A stretch of 56,569 nucleotides of DNA from assembly GCF_001905095.1 (NCBI RefSeq), contig NZ_LWLS01000093.1, positions 1 through 56,569 on the forward strand. The letters are read 5' to 3'. Of this stretch, positions 54,942 through 56,569 are shown piece by piece (within the stretch, counting starts at the first letter, position 1; the number at the start of each line of letters is the position of its first letter). This stretch comes from Micromonospora sp. CB01531. GTDB taxonomy: Bacteria; Actinomycetota; Actinomycetes; Mycobacteriales; Micromonosporaceae. Below the pieces are notes generated by a model. It ran no database searches, was not told where the DNA came from, and worked only from the letters and a program-made list of their open reading frames with translations. The position numbers were made by a program, and so were the translations under genes.

Positions 54942-56015
54942 ATGGTGCAGCGGCGGCTGGTGGGCATCGATCTGGGGATTGCTTCGGCGCACACGGTGCG
55001 GGTGCTGGACGAGGCTGGCCGGCAGGTGTGCCGCCGGCGGTGCGAACCTAGCGTGGAGAGCCTGTCCGCGATTGAGCAGGCAGCGTTGGCTGGCACCGTG
55101 GCCGGGACCCGCCTGGAGGTGGTGATCGAGCCCACCGGGCCGGCGTGGCTGCCGATCGCGGTGTTCTTCACCGCCCGGGGCCACACGGTGTTTCGGGTGT
55201 CCTCGGCCAAGGCGGCGGACCTGCGTCGCTTCCTGTCCCGGCACGCGAAGTCCAACAGCGTCGACGCCGAGACCCTCGCCCGGTTACCGCTGGTCGACCC
55301 CGACGGGATCCGGCCGCTGCAGCTGCCTACAGCTGAGCAGGCGGCGTTGGACCGGCGGGTGCGGGCCTGTGACCGGCTGACGATGGCCGCCTCAGAACAC
55401 AAGGTGCGAATCAAGGACCTGGTCCGGCAGTTGATGCCGCTGACCCCGTTGACCGGGGACCTGGGCAAGGCCGACCTGGCGGTGCTGGCCCGGTGGGCTG
55501 ACCCGCGGGTCCTGCTCAAAGTGGGACAGGCCCGGCTGACCTCGGTGATCGTGAAAGCATCACGCAATCACCAGGGCTCCGCCCGCGCACAGGAGTGGAT
55601 CACCGCGGCCCGCGCCGCGGTCGACCTCTACGGCGACCATCCCGCGATCGCGTTTACCGACCTGGCCGCCGAAGTCGCCACCGAAGTGCGCCTACTCGCC
55701 GCCATCGACGAGGAACTAGCCGCCCACGCCGCAGCGCGCGAGGACGCCTACAGGTGGACCGACCCAGGTCAGCTGGCCCGCAGCCTGCCCGGCCTAGCCA
55801 CCGTCGGCGGCCCGGTCCTGGCCACGGTCATCGGCGACGCCGCCAGGTTTCCCTCCGGCGCGCACTTCAAGTCCTACCTCGGCCTAGCGCCCCGCGCGTC
55901 AGAGACCGGCAACACCGACCGCAAAGGCCAACCCATGTCCAAGGCAGGATCCCGACTGGCCCGCGCCGCGTTGATCCGCGCCGCCGACCACGCCCGCAAA
56001 CAAGACCCCCAATGA
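54942..56015 (+). CDS. IS110-family transposase, truncated
   Basis: 357 residues, against ~400 for intact relatives. N-terminal DEDD RuvC-like part: Asp10 (VGIDLG), Glu63 (VIEPTGP), Asp108 (NSVDAETLA, with the neighbouring acid as Asn, as is common in this subgroup). C-terminal Tnp_20 domain retains the motif KGQPMSKAGSRLARAAL that carries the catalytic Ser. The ORF is cut at ARKQDPQ and ends in a TGA that belongs to the adjacent IS3-like remnant. Probably inactive or altered at its C-terminus. Confidence 0.85.
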   Translation: MVQRRLVGIDLGIASAHTVRVLDEAGRQVCRRRCEPSVESLSAIEQAALAGTVAGTRLEVVIEPTGPAWLPIAVFFTARGHTVFRVSSAKAADLRRFLSRHAKSNSVDAETLARLPLVDPDGIRPLQLPTAEQAALDRRVRACDRLTMAASEHKVRIKDLVRQLMPLTPLTGDLGKADLAVLARWADPRVLLKVGQARLTSVIVKASRNHQGSARAQEWITAARAAVDLYGDHPAIAFTDLAAEVATEVRLLAAIDEELAAHAAAREDAYRWTDPGQLARSLPGLATVGGPVLATVIGDAARFPSGAHFKSYLGLAPRASETGNTDRKGQPMSKAGSRLARAALIRAADHARKQDPQ

Positions 56016-56042
56016 GTTCCCCCCGCTTTGATGGAGCGGTGG

Positions 56043-56373
56043 TTACCTGCTGCCAGCTGGTGCAGGGGTAGCGATTGTTGGTTCGGCCAGGTCGTGCTGG
56101 CGGGTGTGCCAGGCAGTTTCGTACTCGTCGGGGCTGAGGTAGCCCAGTTCCTTCTGGATGCGGCGGGTGTTGTACCAGCCGTCGATGTAGGCGAAGATCG
56201 CGTTCTCGGCCTCGTCGCGGGTCCGCCAGCTCGTGCGGTAGACGAGTTCGATCTTCAGCGTCGACCAGAAGTTCTCCATGAGCGCGTTGAGCGAACGAGT
56301 CGCCGACGGAGCCCATCGACGGCAGGATCCCGTTGTCCTGCAAGCGTTCCGCGAAGCGGAAGGACGTGTAGTT
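56043..56373 (-). pseudogene. IS3-family orfB remnant, frameshifted
   Basis: Minus-strand frames read YTSFRFAERLQDNGILPSMG then, after a +1 shift near 56290, NALMENFWSTLKIELVYRTS and GYLSPDEYETAWHTRQHDL, the C-terminal integrase region of an IS3-type transposase. The upstream part of the gene is missing at about 56373. Its left end abuts the truncated IS110 gene. Confidence 0.8.
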
Positions 56374-56380
56374 CTTAGGT

Positions 56381-56569
56381 TCAGGGGGTCGTTGCAACAC
56401 CGGCTCGTTGGATCGATTCTAGGTGTTCGTCCAGGGCTTCTGCTGGCGTTCTCCACCCCAGAGACTTGCGCGGCCGGCTGTTTAGTGCGGCGGCGATGGC
56501 GCTGAGGTCGGTGATGCTGTGTCGTGATAGGTCGGTGCCTAATGAGTTCTGGGAGTGAGCCATCCGGCA
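56381..56569 (-). CDS. IS30-family transposase, C-terminal part, runs off the window
   Basis: Reads TDLSRHSITDLSAIAAALNSRPRKSLGWRTPAEALDEHL then a stop at 56381, the characteristic C-terminus of IS30 transposases. The start is outside the window, and the residues before TDLS do not match the expected YFPKG, so the gene may also be rearranged at ~56540. No IS30 end was identified. Confidence 0.7.
   Translation of the reverse strand, partial: CRMAHSQNSLGTDLSRHSITDLSAIAAALNSRPRKSLGWRTPAEALDEHLESIQRAGVATTP

Overview
The window is chromosomal DNA from a high-GC actinobacterium, most likely a Micromonosporaceae member (Micromonospora-like). Pointers are roughly 70+ % GC with strong G/C third-position bias, frequent GTG starts and 4-base ATGA/GTGA gene overlaps, a typical actinobacterial nickel superoxide dismutase, a BTAD/SARP-NB-ARC-TPR regulator, and small hypothetical genes beside an XRE-TPR regulator. 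The assignment to a family is inference; no rRNA, tRNA or CRISPR array was found.

Layout. 0.6-6.7 kb: a persulfide/sulfide stress operon (CstR-type repressor with two palindromic operators, MBL persulfide dioxygenase-rhodanese, rhodanese-DUF2892, TauE/SafE exporter) split from a probable last gene (class I methyltransferase) by an intact-looking IS607-type element encoding a serine transposase and TnpB. 6.7-9.9 kb: small membrane protein, zinc-type dehydrogenase, spermidine-synthase-like protein, DJ-1/PfpI protein. 9.9-18.4 kb: copper/metal block: a Cu P-type ATPase with a large C-terminal extracytoplasmic extension, a divergent HMA chaperone, a flavoprotein, a large SARP-type regulator and a second HMA-like protein. 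18.5-22.0 kb: MacB-like ABC exporter operon. 22.4-24.9 kb: an S8 protease with autotransporter-type passenger repeats on lower-GC DNA, strongly suggesting lateral transfer.

26.3-30.7 kb: three consecutive divergent enzyme/TetR pairs, each with its own palindromic operator. 30.7-35 kb: AlkD-like protein, an unusual radical SAM protein, NiSOD, a DUF6223-like membrane protein, a YdcF-like protein. 35-37.3 kb: an XRE-TPR regulator followed by four tiny genes chained by GTGA overlaps. 37.3-42.1 kb: nucleotidyltransferase, long acyl-CoA dehydrogenase, secreted CocE/NonD hydrolase.

42.2-43.5 kb: a stand-alone alanyl-tRNA-synthetase-like catalytic core preceded by an alanine-rich leader ORF and mutually exclusive hairpins that can hide or free its ribosome binding site; this is the most interesting candidate for an undescribed regulated system. 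43.7-49.4 kb: two divergent pairs of glycosyltransferases. 49.4-52.9 kb: membrane fatty acid desaturase plus its ferredoxin-type reductase, divergent from a PucR/CdaR-type regulator. 52.9-54.6 kb: AraC regulator, VOC protein, dihydrofolate-reductase-like protein and an 88-base inverted-repeat element. 54.6-56.6 kb: an insertion-sequence graveyard (IS110 cut by IS3-like and IS30-like remnants) that runs off the end.
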